Both the position numbers and the translations under genes were made by a program. A stretch of DNA of 64,000 nucleotides from Variovorax paradoxus (lineage in GTDB: Bacteria > Pseudomonadota > Gammaproteobacteria > Burkholderiales > Burkholderiaceae_C): assembly GCF_030811855.1 (NCBI RefSeq), contig NZ_JAUSRN010000001.1, positions 868,001 through 932,000 of the forward strand. Reading direction: 5' to 3'. Positions 8,319-17,360 of this stretch are shown here, piece after piece (within the stretch, counting starts at the first letter, position 1; each line of letters starts with the position of its first letter). A model generated the notes under the pieces. The model was given only the letters and a program-made list of their open reading frames with translations. It was not told the origin of the DNA and searched no databases.

Positions 8319-10055
8319 ATGACCACCACCTCCAAGTCTCTTGCCGCGCTGCGTGCCGCATGGGAGCCGCTTGCGTGCCGGTACTGCATCCTGGCTCTGC
8401 ACCACGTGGAGCTCGCCCGCTGGCTGTGCGGCGTGGCCATGGCCGCTCTCTCGCTGCTGGCGGGCTGCGCCGCATTGCCGGGCGAGGTGCACCGGGTCGC
8501 ATCGCAGGCGCGCACCGACGTCGAAGGCAGCGCCTTGGCGCGCATTGCCGCCGCGTCGCTGCCGGGCCTGCTCGGTGCCGCGGCCGACGTGGCCGACGTG
8601 GCCGATGTGTCCGATGTGTCCGGCGTGCGCCTGCTGCCGGGCGGCGACCAGGCCTTCGAGGCGCGCATCGCGCTCGCACAGGCCGCACGGCACACGGTCG
8701 ACGCGCAGTACTACCTGGTGGCCGACGACATCTCGGGGCGGCAGTTCCTGCGCGAACTGCGCGACGCGGCAGATCGCGGCGTGCGCGTGCGGCTCCTGGT
8801 CGACGACCTGTACACGAGCGGGGACGACCAGCTGCTGGCCGGATTGGCCGCATACGGCAATGTGGAGGTGCGGGTGTTCAACCCGCTGCCGGTGCGCAGC
8901 GGCGGCCTGCGCACGCGCGTGCTGCTGTCGCTGCACGAGATCGGCCGCGTGAACCGGCGCATGCACAACAAGCTCTTCATTGCCGACAACAGCTTTGCGA
9001 TCACCGGCGGGCGCAACATCGCCGACGAGTACTTCGGGCGCAGCAAGCCGGCCAACTTCATCGACATGGACGCGCTTCTGGCGGGGCCTGCCGTGCGCGC
9101 ACTGTCGGCGAGCTTCGATGCCTTCTGGAACGGAGCGCTGTCCTATCCTTTCGAGGCCATTGCATCCGGCGGCGGCACGGCGCCGGTCCAGGCGCGCGAG
9201 CGCTTCGCGGCGATCGTGCGCGACCTCGGGCGCTGGGTGCCTCTTGGCGACGAGCACGACGAGCTGGGGCGCGGCCCGGTCGGCGCGCAGCTGGCACAGG
9301 GACGGGTAGAGCTGGTACCCGCGAAGGTGCGCGTGATCGCCGATACGGTGGCGCGAGGCCTTTCGGCCAACGACGCCGGTGGCAGCGCCGAAAAAGCCGG
9401 ACCATCGCAAGGCCGGGAGGGCGCGGTGATGACCGCGAACCTCCACCTCTTGCGCACCGCACGCTCCGAGGTGCTCGTCGTCTCGCCCTACTTCGTGCCC
9501 ATGCCCCGCATGATCGAGGCGCTCTCCCATGCGAGCCGCGAAGGCGCGCGCGTGTCGGTAATGACCAACTCGCTCGCGACCACCGACGAGCCGCTGGTGC
9601 ACTACGGCTATGCACGCTACCGCAGCGCACTCCTGCAGACGGGCGCCATGCTGTACGAGCTCATGCCGGCCAGCGGACCGCATCCGGCCTGGAGCGTCGC
9701 CGATGGCTCCCGCGGTTCCCTGGGCCGCCTGCACGCCAAGCTGGCGGTGGTCGACCGGCGTTGGTTCTATGTCGGGTCGATGAACATGGACCGGCGTTCG
9801 GCGCACTGCAACACCGAGCTGGGCCTGATCGTCGAGAGCCCTGCGTTGGCCGGCGAGCTGGCGGAGCTGATCCAGCGGGTGCGCATGCCTGCAAGCTTCA
9901 GCGTGAGCGAGGCAACCGCGCCGCGCGGCGGCCTGCAATGGAGCTTTCTTCGCGACGGGCGCCAATGGGTGTTGCACCGCGAGCCGGAATCGAACTGGGC
10001 CCAGAGGCTTCGCTGGTCGGTACTGTCGCTGGTAGTGGCCGAAGATTTCCTTTGA
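8319..10055 (+). CDS. Phospholipase D-family / cardiolipin synthase-like lipoprotein
   Basis: 578 residues with two HKD phosphatidyltransferase motifs: the first in MHNKLFIADNSFAITGGRN (about residues 215-235), the second in LHAKLAVVDRRWFYVGSMN (about 470-490). This is the paired arrangement of cardiolipin synthases and related PLD enzymes. GAGGA lies upstream of ATG 8319, which supports that start. However, the hydrophobic stretch with lipobox LLAGC sits unusually late (about residue 50), so a later GTG near 8406 is possible. The protein is probably an exported, membrane-anchored enzyme acting on phospholipids. It is transcribed away from the kinase operon. Confidence 0.85.
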   Translation: MTTTSKSLAALRAAWEPLACRYCILALHHVELARWLCGVAMAALSLLAGCAALPGEVHRVASQARTDVEGSALARIAAASLPGLLGAAADVADVADVSDVSGVRLLPGGDQAFEARIALAQAARHTVDAQYYLVADDISGRQFLRELRDAADRGVRVRLLVDDLYTSGDDQLLAGLAAYGNVEVRVFNPLPVRSGGLRTRVLLSLHEIGRVNRRMHNKLFIADNSFAITGGRNIADEYFGRSKPANFIDMDALLAGPAVRALSASFDAFWNGALSYPFEAIASGGGTAPVQARERFAAIVRDLGRWVPLGDEHDELGRGPVGAQLAQGRVELVPAKVRVIADTVARGLSANDAGGSAEKAGPSQGREGAVMTANLHLLRTARSEVLVVSPYFVPMPRMIEALSHASREGARVSVMTNSLATTDEPLVHYGYARYRSALLQTGAMLYELMPASGPHPAWSVADGSRGSLGRLHAKLAVVDRRWFYVGSMNMDRRSAHCNTELGLIVESPALAGELAELIQRVRMPASFSVSEATAPRGGLQWSFLRDGRQWVLHREPESNWAQRLRWSVLSLVVAEDFL

Positions 10056-10164
10056 CGCTGCGCCGTCATGGCCGAAGAAGTCTCCGATCTACCGATCACA
10101 ATTGCGCGCACTGGCAGCGGTCCTCGCGGCCGCGAGCCATTCGAGTTTTCTCCCCCTGCGAACC

Positions 10165-11016
10165 ATGTTCACACTGACCCGTTTGACCATCGACCGCGCC
10201 CGCAAAGAGCGCCTGCCCCAGGTCGCCGGCAGCCTGGCGTTCACGACCTTGCTGTCCATCGTGCCCTTGCTGGCAGCGAGCTTCGCGCTGTTCATACGAT
10301 TCCCGGTTTTCACGCGGTTCAAGGATGCCCTGCAGGAGTTTCTGCTGAACAGGCTGCTTCCGCCCGACATCGCCCGCACGGTGTTGAAGTACCTGAACCA
10401 GTTCGTCGGGAATGCCAGCGGCCTCACCTGGGTCGGATCGCTCTTCCTGCTGGGCACCGCCATCGCGATGCTGCTCACGGTGGAAAACGCGCTGAACCAG
10501 ATGTGGAAGGTCCGCAAGAACCGGCCGTTCTTCAAACGGGTCGGCCTGTACCTGCTGATGCTGGCCGTCGGTCCCCCCGTGCTGGGCCTGAGCCTGTGGG
10601 CCACGTCGTACCTGCTGGGCGTTTCATTGGGCCTCATTGGCGCGCTCCCGCGCTCCCTCGCATTCGTGCTCGACCTCGGCCCGCTCCTGCTCGGCCTGGC
10701 CGTGCTGACGAGCATGTTCTACCTCGTTCCGAACACCAAGGTGCGGCTGCGCGATGCCTTCGCGGGCGGCTTGATCGCCAGCGTGGCCTTTGAGCTCGGC
10801 AAGCGCGGCTTCACCAACTATCTTGTGAAGGTGCCGACGTACAAGGCGCTGTACGGAGCGTTCGCGGCCCTGCCCATGTTCTTGCTGTGGGTGTATTTTT
10901 CGTGGCTGGTCACGCTGGTGGCGGCCATGCTGACGGCCAACCTGGCGCTCACGCGCCGCAGGCCGGCAAGCAAGGCCACCCGAGGCCCGCAGCCAGGCCG
11001 GGCGCGCCCCGACTGA
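10165..11016 (+). CDS. YihY/BrkB-family inner-membrane protein
   Basis: 283 residues from ATG 10165. The protein begins MFTLTRLTIDRARKERLPQ, which matches the usual YihY start; 21 codons of possible upstream extension lack the family look. At least six hydrophobic helices are visible, with hallmarks GSLAFTTLLSIVPLLA near the N-terminus and FLLWVYFSWLVTLVAA near the C-terminus. It was once misnamed RNase BN; the transport or structural role of the family is unsettled. A 14-bp palindrome with a NotI core (10123-10136) lies upstream. It forms no obvious operon with the AraC gene 21 bp downstream. Confidence 0.88.
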   Translation: MFTLTRLTIDRARKERLPQVAGSLAFTTLLSIVPLLAASFALFIRFPVFTRFKDALQEFLLNRLLPPDIARTVLKYLNQFVGNASGLTWVGSLFLLGTAIAMLLTVENALNQMWKVRKNRPFFKRVGLYLLMLAVGPPVLGLSLWATSYLLGVSLGLIGALPRSLAFVLDLGPLLLGLAVLTSMFYLVPNTKVRLRDAFAGGLIASVAFELGKRGFTNYLVKVPTYKALYGAFAALPMFLLWVYFSWLVTLVAAMLTANLALTRRRPASKATRGPQPGRARPD

Positions 11017-11037
11017 CGATTCTTGAGCGGGGTTCGT

Positions 11038-12057
11038 ATGAAGTCAGCAGGCTTGAAGGGAACGGTTTCCATCGAGTTGGTGCACGAGGCGATCCATGCC
11101 GCCGCGCTACGGAACATGGACCTCGCCCGTGTCCTCGAAGCCGCGAAGCTCGATCGCGACCTGCTCAACGCACCGCGCGCGCGCGTGTCGGCCGCGGCAT
11201 ATTCGCGGATGTGGGTCGCCTTGGCCGATCTGATGGACGACGAGTTCTTCGGCCTCGACAGCCATGGACTGCGCCGGGGGAGCTACGCGCTCATGACACG
11301 CGCCGCGGTCAGCTCGGACAACCTGGAGCACGCCCTTCGCCGCATCCTCCGGTTCCTGCACGCGACGTTGGATGATTTTCAGGGGGAGCTGGTCCGGTCG
11401 GCGGACGAGGCGTGCGTGATCCTGCATGACGGCGGCGTGTTGCGCCGGCTGTTCGGCTACGGCACCTGGTTCATCCTCGTGCATGGGCTGGCATGCTGGC
11501 TCGTGCACCGGCGGATTCCTTTGCGCGAGATGCAGTTCCGATGCCCGCCTCCTGGCGATGACAGCCACTACCGCACGCGGTTCTGCGAGAACGTGAAGTT
11601 CAACGGCAAGACCACGCACATCACTTTCGCGAGCGACCTGCTGGATCTGAAGATCGCTGAATCTCCTGAGTCCGTCGACAACTTCCTGCGAGCGGCGCCG
11701 GCCAATCTGCTGGTCAAGTATCGCAACGACGCGAGCACGAGCGCACAGGTCCGACATCGCTTGCGCAGCCAGCTGCCCGATGCATGGCCCGACCTGGAGA
11801 AGCTCGCGCAGGAACTCTCGGTGTCCGGCACCACGCTGCAACGGCGCTTGCAACAGGAGGGCCTGAGCTACCAGCGGGTGAAAGACGATCTGCGGCGCGA
11901 CATCGCCATCGATCTTTTGTCGAGTGCGTCGTTGACGGTGGCCGAAGTTGCCGAGCGGACCGGCTTCCAGGAAACAAGCGCCTTCCATCGCGCATTCAAG
12001 AAATGGACGGGGGTCAGCCCCGGTGCCTATCGATCGGCAGCGCCCACGGCGGAATAG
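11038..12057 (+). CDS. AraC-family transcriptional regulator (OruR/ArgR-like layout)
   Basis: 339 residues from ATG 11038; an in-frame TTG at 11023 is an alternative. The N-terminal two thirds is the arabinose-binding-like regulatory domain of this subgroup (VSAAAYSRMWVALADLMDDEFFGL). The C-terminal double helix-turn-helix spans about residues 240-330, with LAQELSVSGTTLQRRLQQEG and VAERTGFQETSAFHRAFKKWTG. It precedes the nitroreductase/CoA-ligase/MaoC genes by about 180 bp on the same strand and is the likely local activator, with an unknown inducer. Confidence 0.88.
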   Translation: MKSAGLKGTVSIELVHEAIHAAALRNMDLARVLEAAKLDRDLLNAPRARVSAAAYSRMWVALADLMDDEFFGLDSHGLRRGSYALMTRAAVSSDNLEHALRRILRFLHATLDDFQGELVRSADEACVILHDGGVLRRLFGYGTWFILVHGLACWLVHRRIPLREMQFRCPPPGDDSHYRTRFCENVKFNGKTTHITFASDLLDLKIAESPESVDNFLRAAPANLLVKYRNDASTSAQVRHRLRSQLPDAWPDLEKLAQELSVSGTTLQRRLQQEGLSYQRVKDDLRRDIAIDLLSSASLTVAEVAERTGFQETSAFHRAFKKWTGVSPGAYRSAAPTAE

Positions 12058-12182
12058 CCGCCAGCGTTCTGGCGCGGGGACTGAAGCCACTGCACTCGGA
12101 GTACTGGAGGGGTGCCCGGTTACCTCGGCCGTGCCGCTGTCTTTGGGCATCGACCCGCAAACCCTTGACCGATAGAGTGGCC

Positions 12183-12239
12183 ATGAACAAGCACCTGCCG
12201 CGGGTGCATGGCCGTGAATTGCAAGGGTATCTGGAATGA
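12183..12239 (+). other. Candidate 18-residue leader ORF overlapping the nitroreductase start
   Basis: ATG 12183 opens an 18-codon frame (MNKHLPRVHGRELQGYLE) whose TGA overlaps the nitroreductase ATG as ATGA (12236-12239). This geometry permits translational coupling. No strong ribosome site is seen before 12183, and the peptide has no recognisable family. It may be chance. Confidence 0.25.
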
Positions 12240-12976
12240 ATCGAATGATGGCGCCGCCTTTGAACGCGCAAGCCCTGCGGGACGCAGTCGATTGGGCAAT
12301 CGCCAGCCGGCGCAGTGTGAGGGCGTTCTTGCCCAGTCCGGTCTCGCAAGAAGAGATCGAATCGATTCTCTCCACGGCACGTTACAGCGCTTCCGGCATG
12401 AACATGCAGCCTTGGCATGTGCATGTCCTCACTGGCCCTGCGAAGACCCGCCTGTCCGCTGCGATTGCGCAGCTCGATGAAGATCCTGGCCGGTTTCGGG
12501 AACTGGCCGAGCCTTATGACTATTACCCGCGCGAATGGTTTCCCCCCTATCTGGAGCGGCGCCGCAAGGTGGGTTGGGATCTCTACGGTTTGCTTGGAAT
12601 CGCCAAGGGCGACAAGCAACGCATGCACGTGCAGCACGGGCGCAATTACCGGTTCTTCGATGCACCCGTGGGCTTGTTCTTTACGGTAGACCGCGCGCTC
12701 CAGGAAGGAAGCCTGCTGGACTACGGCATGTTCCTGCAAAGCGTGATGGTCGCCGCGCGAGCCCGCAATCTCCACACTTGCCCTCAAGCCGCCTTCCTGA
12801 AGTTCCATCGCCAGATCGCCGCGCTGCTGGAAATTCCCGCGGGCCAGATGCTCGTTTGCGGCATGAGCCTGGGCTACGCCGACCCGTCTTCGATCGAGAA
12901 CTCGCTCGTCACTGAACGAGAGCCGGTTTCCACGTTCACGACGTTCCACAACACCGCCAAGGAGACAAAACCATGA
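12236..12976 (+). CDS. Nitroreductase-family FMN oxidoreductase
   Basis: 246 residues. It begins with the family pattern AIASRRSVRAFLPSPV (FMN phosphate-contacting Arg/Ser) at about residues 17-32 and ARYSASGMNMQPWHVHVLTG at about 46-65, as in NfsA/FRase-type NAD(P)H flavin oxidoreductases. The stop overlaps the start of the acyl-CoA ligase gene by 4 bp, so they are cotranscribed with the MaoC gene. The context suggests a redox step in breakdown of an organic acid rather than general nitro-compound detoxification; the substrate is unknown. Confidence 0.88.
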   Translation: MNRMMAPPLNAQALRDAVDWAIASRRSVRAFLPSPVSQEEIESILSTARYSASGMNMQPWHVHVLTGPAKTRLSAAIAQLDEDPGRFRELAEPYDYYPREWFPPYLERRRKVGWDLYGLLGIAKGDKQRMHVQHGRNYRFFDAPVGLFFTVDRALQEGSLLDYGMFLQSVMVAARARNLHTCPQAAFLKFHRQIAALLEIPAGQMLVCGMSLGYADPSSIENSLVTEREPVSTFTTFHNTAKETKP

Positions 12977-14625
12977 GTGCGGAATCCTATGGGGAAGGCC
13001 TCGATCGCTGCGAGGCGAATCATGTGCCGCTGACGCCGCTCGGCTTCCTCGATCGCGCCGCCCTGGCACATCCGAAGCGCCTGGCGGTGGTGCATGGCGA
13101 CCTGTCGCGAAACTGGGAGCAAACGCGAGAGCGTTGCCATCGCCTGGCATCGGCGCTGGTGGCCAGGGGCATCCTGCCGGGGGACACGGTCTCCGTCCTG
13201 GCGCCCAACACACCGGCCATGCTGGAGTCGCACTTCGGCGTACCTTTGGCCGGCGCCGTGCTCAATGCGATCAACCACCGCCTGGACCCTGAAGGGATCG
13301 CATTCATCCTGCGCCATGGCGAGTGCAAGCTGCTGATGGTCGACCGCGAGTTCTCCGGGACGGTCGCGGCCGCCTTGAAGCTTCTCGAGAATCCTCCTGT
13401 CGTCGTCGACATCGAAGACCATCTCGCTCCGCCCGGTGAAAGCATGGGCCAGACCGACTACGAGTCCCTGCTGGCGAGCGGAGATCCGCGCTTTCCCGGA
13501 CGATGGCCAAGCGACGAGTGGCAGCCGATCGCCCTGAACTACACCTCCGGTACGACAGGCGATCCCAAGGGTGTGGTTGCCAGCCACCGAGGCACCTACC
13601 TGATGAGCCTGCTGCAAATCACCAACTGGGCGATGCCGCGCGCACCGAAGTATCTGTGGACGCTGCCGATGTTCCACGCGAACGGATGGTGCTTCACCTG
13701 GGCCATCACGGCGGCCGCAGGTACCCATGTCTGCCTGCGCCGGGTGTCCGGCGAAGCGGTGCTGCAAGCCATCGACAAGCATGAGATCGATCATCTCTGC
13801 GCAGCGCCGACCGTGATGGCGATGCTCGCGGACTCGGCGCGGCACGTCCGATTGTCTCGTCCGGTGCGTGTCCTTACCGCCGGATCTCCCCCTCCTCTTT
13901 CCGTGCTGAATGCGGTTCTGGCCATGGGCTTCGACGTGGAGCACGTCTTCGGCATCACGGAGGTTTCCGGAACGCCGGTGAGTTGCGTGTGGCAAGACGG
14001 CTGGGACGAACTGCCGCAGACGGAACAGGGCAAGCTTCGGGTGCGCCAGGGCGTGCGAGCCGCCATGTTCGAAGGTCTCATGGTCGGCGACGCAGACACG
14101 CTCGAGCCCGTTCCGCACGACGGAAAAACCGCAGGGGAACTGATGCTGCGCGGGAACACGATGATGATGGGCTACTTCAAGAACGAGCCCGCGACGCGCA
14201 AGGCGCTCGCCGATGGCTGGTTCCGTACCGGCGACGTCGCGGTCCTTCATGGCAATGGATACGCGCAGATCACCGACCGGTCGAAGGACGTGATCATTTC
14301 CGGCGGCGAGAACATCTCGTCCGTGGAAGTCGAGGGCGTCGTGCATGGCCACCCCGCGGTGCTGCATGCCGCCGTCGTCGCACAGCCCGACGAGAAATGG
14401 GGCGAGGTGCCGTGCGTGTTCATCGAGCTCAGGGCGGGTGCGCCGGCGCCTTCCGAGCAAGAGATCATCTCTTTCTGCCGCGAGCGGCTGGCCCACTTCA
14501 AGTGTCCGCGCCGGGTGATATTCAGCAGCTTGCCGAAGACGGCCACGGGAAAGATCCAGAAGTTCCGGCTGCGCCAGCAGGCCGGCAGCCGCGAAGCCAT
14601 TACATCGCTGTCCCGCCATGAATGA
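12973..14625 (+). CDS. AMP-forming acyl-CoA synthetase
   Basis: 550 residues of the ANL superfamily: ATP-binding loop LNYTSGTTGDPKGVV (about residues 193-207), FGITEVSGTP (about 324), hinge motif GWFRTGDVAVL (about 415), DRSKDVIISGGENISS, and catalytic Lys in KTATGKIQKF near the C-terminus. It activates a carboxylic acid as an acyl-CoA through an acyl-AMP. It overlaps both neighbours (4 bp with the nitroreductase, 8 bp with MaoC), a tight three-gene operon. Length and spacing resemble medium-chain or DMSP/aryl-type ligases; the acid is not predictable from sequence alone. Confidence 0.92.
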   Translation: MSAESYGEGLDRCEANHVPLTPLGFLDRAALAHPKRLAVVHGDLSRNWEQTRERCHRLASALVARGILPGDTVSVLAPNTPAMLESHFGVPLAGAVLNAINHRLDPEGIAFILRHGECKLLMVDREFSGTVAAALKLLENPPVVVDIEDHLAPPGESMGQTDYESLLASGDPRFPGRWPSDEWQPIALNYTSGTTGDPKGVVASHRGTYLMSLLQITNWAMPRAPKYLWTLPMFHANGWCFTWAITAAAGTHVCLRRVSGEAVLQAIDKHEIDHLCAAPTVMAMLADSARHVRLSRPVRVLTAGSPPPLSVLNAVLAMGFDVEHVFGITEVSGTPVSCVWQDGWDELPQTEQGKLRVRQGVRAAMFEGLMVGDADTLEPVPHDGKTAGELMLRGNTMMMGYFKNEPATRKALADGWFRTGDVAVLHGNGYAQITDRSKDVIISGGENISSVEVEGVVHGHPAVLHAAVVAQPDEKWGEVPCVFIELRAGAPAPSEQEIISFCRERLAHFKCPRRVIFSSLPKTATGKIQKFRLRQQAGSREAITSLSRHE

Positions 14626-15058
14626 GACCGAACCGTTGGGCGCGCCGATCGCGCCGGGATACCGCTTCGTGCGGACCCATGCGTTCAACGAGGAACAGGT
14701 GAGCCGCTTTGCGATGGCCGCGGGCGACGAGAACCCGCTGCACCACGATGCGGAGTTCGCACGCGGCACGAGCTTCGGCGGACTGATCGCAAGCGGCACC
14801 CACACCACGTCTCTCCTGCTGGGACTCACCGCCACGCACTTCGCCAGGAGAGGGAGCGTGCTGGGCACCAGCTTCTCGGTCGACCTGCTGCGCCCGGTGC
14901 TCGCGACCGAGACGGTCCTCATGGAATGGCAGGTGACGTCGATTGCCGCCCACTCGAAAGGCGGCAGCATCCTCGAATTGCAGGGCGTGATGAAAGGCGC
15001 GGACGACCGGACCCGTGTTCATGCGCACGGCACGGTGCTTTTCACGCCGGATTCCTGA
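14618..15058 (+). CDS. MaoC-like enoyl-CoA hydratase/dehydratase
   Basis: 146 residues with a hot-dog fold. The hydratase-2 signature appears as FAMAAGDENPLHHDAEFARGTSFGGLIASG (about residues 30-60), with catalytic Asp (GDENP) and His (LHHD). It starts 8 bp inside the acyl-CoA synthetase gene. It probably hydrates or dehydrates the CoA thioester made by that ligase. It converges with tctA, leaving only 28 bp between the two ends. Confidence 0.9.
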   Translation: MNETEPLGAPIAPGYRFVRTHAFNEEQVSRFAMAAGDENPLHHDAEFARGTSFGGLIASGTHTTSLLLGLTATHFARRGSVLGTSFSVDLLRPVLATETVLMEWQVTSIAAHSKGGSILELQGVMKGADDRTRVHAHGTVLFTPDS

Positions 15059-15086
15059 TCCATGCGTGGCGCACCGGGCCGAGGTC

Positions 15087-16610
15087 CTACTCCTGCGGTT
15101 CCAGCGCCATGGGCGCGCGTGCAATGGCGCCTTTCCTGCGGGCCTGAAGAATGAACGAGACCACCTGCCACACGACGAAAATGCCGATCATGCTGAGCAA
15201 GGTGCCGCTGATGGGACGCGACACGAAGGTGCCGAAGCTTCCGCGGCTCAGCAGCATCGCGCGGCGGAAGTTCTCCTCGAGCATTGGACCGAGAATGAAT
15301 CCGAGCATGAGCGGCGCGGCGTCCAGCTCCAGCCGCATGAACATGTAGCCCATGAATCCGAAGGCGGAGGTGATGAAGACATCTTCCAGGTTGTTGTTCA
15401 CGCTGTAGGTGCCGATGCAGCAGAAGAACAGGATCGACGGGAACAGCACGCTGTACGGGATCTTGAACACCGAGAGCCAGTAGCGCACCAGCGGCACATT
15501 CAGCACCAAGAGGAACACGTTGCCGATCCACATGCTGGCCACCAGGCCCCAGAACAGCTCGGGGTGGGCGCCGATCATGTTCGGGCCCGGTTGGATGCCC
15601 TTGATGATGAAGGCTGCCAGCATCAGCGCCATGACGGCGTTCTCGGGAATGCCGATGCTCATCAGCGGGATGAAGCTGGTGCGCGCCGCGGCTTCGTCGG
15701 CCGCGGCCTGGCCGGCCACGCCTTCGATGCAGCCGGTGCCGATCTCGTGCTTGTACTTGCTCACCTTCTTGTCGAGCGCGTAGGCCGCGAACTGCGCGAT
15801 GGTGGGACCGCCGCCGGGCAGGATGCCCAGCAGCGAACCGACCACGCTGCCGCGCAACGCGCTGGGGATGATCCGCTTGAATTCCGCCCAGGTAGGAATG
15901 AGGTTGATCTTGCCGTTGAAGGGCGAGCGCTCCTCGCGGGAGTCGAGGTTCTTGGTGATCTCGGCAATGCCGAAGCAGCCCAGCGCAATGCTCACGATGC
16001 CGACACCGTCGGTCAGGAAAGGCATGTCCAGCGTGAAGCGCGCCATGCCGCTGTTCACGTCGGTGCCGATGGTTCCGAGCAGCACGCCGATCATGCACAT
16101 TGCCAGGCCGTTCAGCAGGCTGCCGGTCGTGACGAAGCTCACGCACACGAAGCCGACCAGCATCATTGCGACGTAGTCCGCGGGACCGAACAGGAAGGCG
16201 ACCTCACCCAGCATCGGTGCGAAGAACGACAGCACCAGGATGGCGACCGTGCCGCCGATGAAGCTGGAGAAGCCGGCCGTGAAGAGCGCAAGGCCCGTCT
16301 GCCCCTTCAGCGTCATCGCATACCCGTCGATGCAGGCCACGATGCTGCTCGCATGCGGGATCTTCATGGTGATGGCGCTCACGCTGTCACCGTATTGGGC
16401 ACCGTAGTAGATGCCGGCCAGCATGATGAGTGCACCGGTCGTGGGAATCGAATAGGTCAGCGGCAGTAGCAGGCTGATGGTTGCCAGCGGGCCGAGGCCC
16501 GGCAGCAGGCCGACCAGTGTTCCCACCGTGCAGCCGATGGCGCAGAACATCAGGTTCTGCCAGGTCAGGGCGTGCGAGAAACCGAACGCCAGATTGTGGA
16601 GGACTTCCAT
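15087..16610 (-). CDS. tctA: Tripartite tricarboxylate transporter large permease TctA
   Basis: 507 residues, about 12 hydrophobic segments, with both TctA glycine motifs: GLLPGLGPLATISLLLPLTY near residue 34 and GILPGGGPTIAQFAAYALD near 260. It is the 12-TM channel subunit of a secondary transporter driven by a periplasmic binding protein. It follows tctB by 10 bp. No tctC lies beside the pair; three tctC-type genes sit at 27.7, 33.9 and 35.0 kb. The segment usually reading IPGEASS is MKIPHASSIVACIDGYAM here, a small departure that may reflect substrate choice. Confidence 0.93.
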   Translation of the reverse strand: MEVLHNLAFGFSHALTWQNLMFCAIGCTVGTLVGLLPGLGPLATISLLLPLTYSIPTTGALIMLAGIYYGAQYGDSVSAITMKIPHASSIVACIDGYAMTLKGQTGLALFTAGFSSFIGGTVAILVLSFFAPMLGEVAFLFGPADYVAMMLVGFVCVSFVTTGSLLNGLAMCMIGVLLGTIGTDVNSGMARFTLDMPFLTDGVGIVSIALGCFGIAEITKNLDSREERSPFNGKINLIPTWAEFKRIIPSALRGSVVGSLLGILPGGGPTIAQFAAYALDKKVSKYKHEIGTGCIEGVAGQAAADEAAARTSFIPLMSIGIPENAVMALMLAAFIIKGIQPGPNMIGAHPELFWGLVASMWIGNVFLLVLNVPLVRYWLSVFKIPYSVLFPSILFFCCIGTYSVNNNLEDVFITSAFGFMGYMFMRLELDAAPLMLGFILGPMLEENFRRAMLLSRGSFGTFVSRPISGTLLSMIGIFVVWQVVSFILQARRKGAIARAPMALEPQE

Positions 16611-16620
16611 GGTCGTGGCC

Positions 16621-17043
16621 TCAAAAAAGCGGCAGGTTCAAGCCGAGGAGTTTCTGGAGCGCGAACGCCATGGCGATGAGGCCGGCGGAGATCTTCACGT
16701 TGCGCACCCAGGAGTTCGAACTGCCCGCGAAGGCCGAGCAGAACACCATGAAGACGATGCCCGCCACCATGTCCAGGTACATCGAGATCAACGCGAAACC
16801 GCACAGGCTTGCGAGAATGAGGGCGATGTTCTTGAAGTGGAGATCCAGCCGCACCGGCTCGACGAAGAACGAACGCACCACTGTGGAGACGCCGATCAGC
16901 AGCAGCAAGCTGCTCACCATGACGGGGAAAAGACCGGGCCCGGCGCGGCTCAGGTCTCCAATGGGGTAGCGAAGCGCCGTGAGGCCGAAGGCCAGCGCAA
17001 TTGCCATGAGGAAAAGTCCCCTGACAAGATTTCTGTTTCTCAT
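16621..17043 (-). CDS. tctB: Tripartite tricarboxylate transporter small permease TctB
   Basis: 140 residues with four hydrophobic helices (MRNRNLVRGLFLMAIALAFG, LFPVMVSSLLLLIGVSTVV, IALILASLCGFALISMYLD, MVAGIVFMVFCSAFAG), the normal size and layout of TctB. It is first in a two-gene unit with tctA. The 317 bp upstream to the GNAT gene hold its promoter and the GA microsatellite. Without a neighbouring binding protein it probably serves Bug proteins encoded elsewhere. Confidence 0.88.
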   Translation of the reverse strand: MRNRNLVRGLFLMAIALAFGLTALRYPIGDLSRAGPGLFPVMVSSLLLLIGVSTVVRSFFVEPVRLDLHFKNIALILASLCGFALISMYLDMVAGIVFMVFCSAFAGSSNSWVRNVKISAGLIAMAFALQKLLGLNLPLF

Positions 17044-17301
17044 ACGTTCCCGATCTGGGTGGGTTTATCGAACGCGACCGGCAAGTGAATATGGCCGGGC
17101 TTGTCTCCGTCCGGATGAAGCGCCGGACGATCGAATGCTCTTTTGCGTAGCTGATCGCTATCTGACGCGCAGGCGAGGGAAACTACGTACCTTGCGATGG
17201 AGGCCGCCACCAAGGGCCGTGTCTTCTCGAGCGTTCGGCGACGCTTGCAGCCGAGCAGTGGGTTGGTCTACGCTGAACGGGTGAATGCCCCGGCGGCGCC
17301 C

Positions 17302-17358
<57 letters not shown>

Positions 17359-17360
17359 CC

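Noticed and set aside
10123..10136. Perfect 14-bp palindrome CTCGCGGCCGCGAG before the YihY gene
   Set aside because: Short and pure CG-rich core; such palindromes arise often in this composition, and no T-run or regulator context supports a role.
13983..14621. 212-codon plus-strand frame inside the acyl-CoA synthetase gene
   Set aside because: It is a shifted reading of the synthetase C-terminal domain, with Arg-rich composition.
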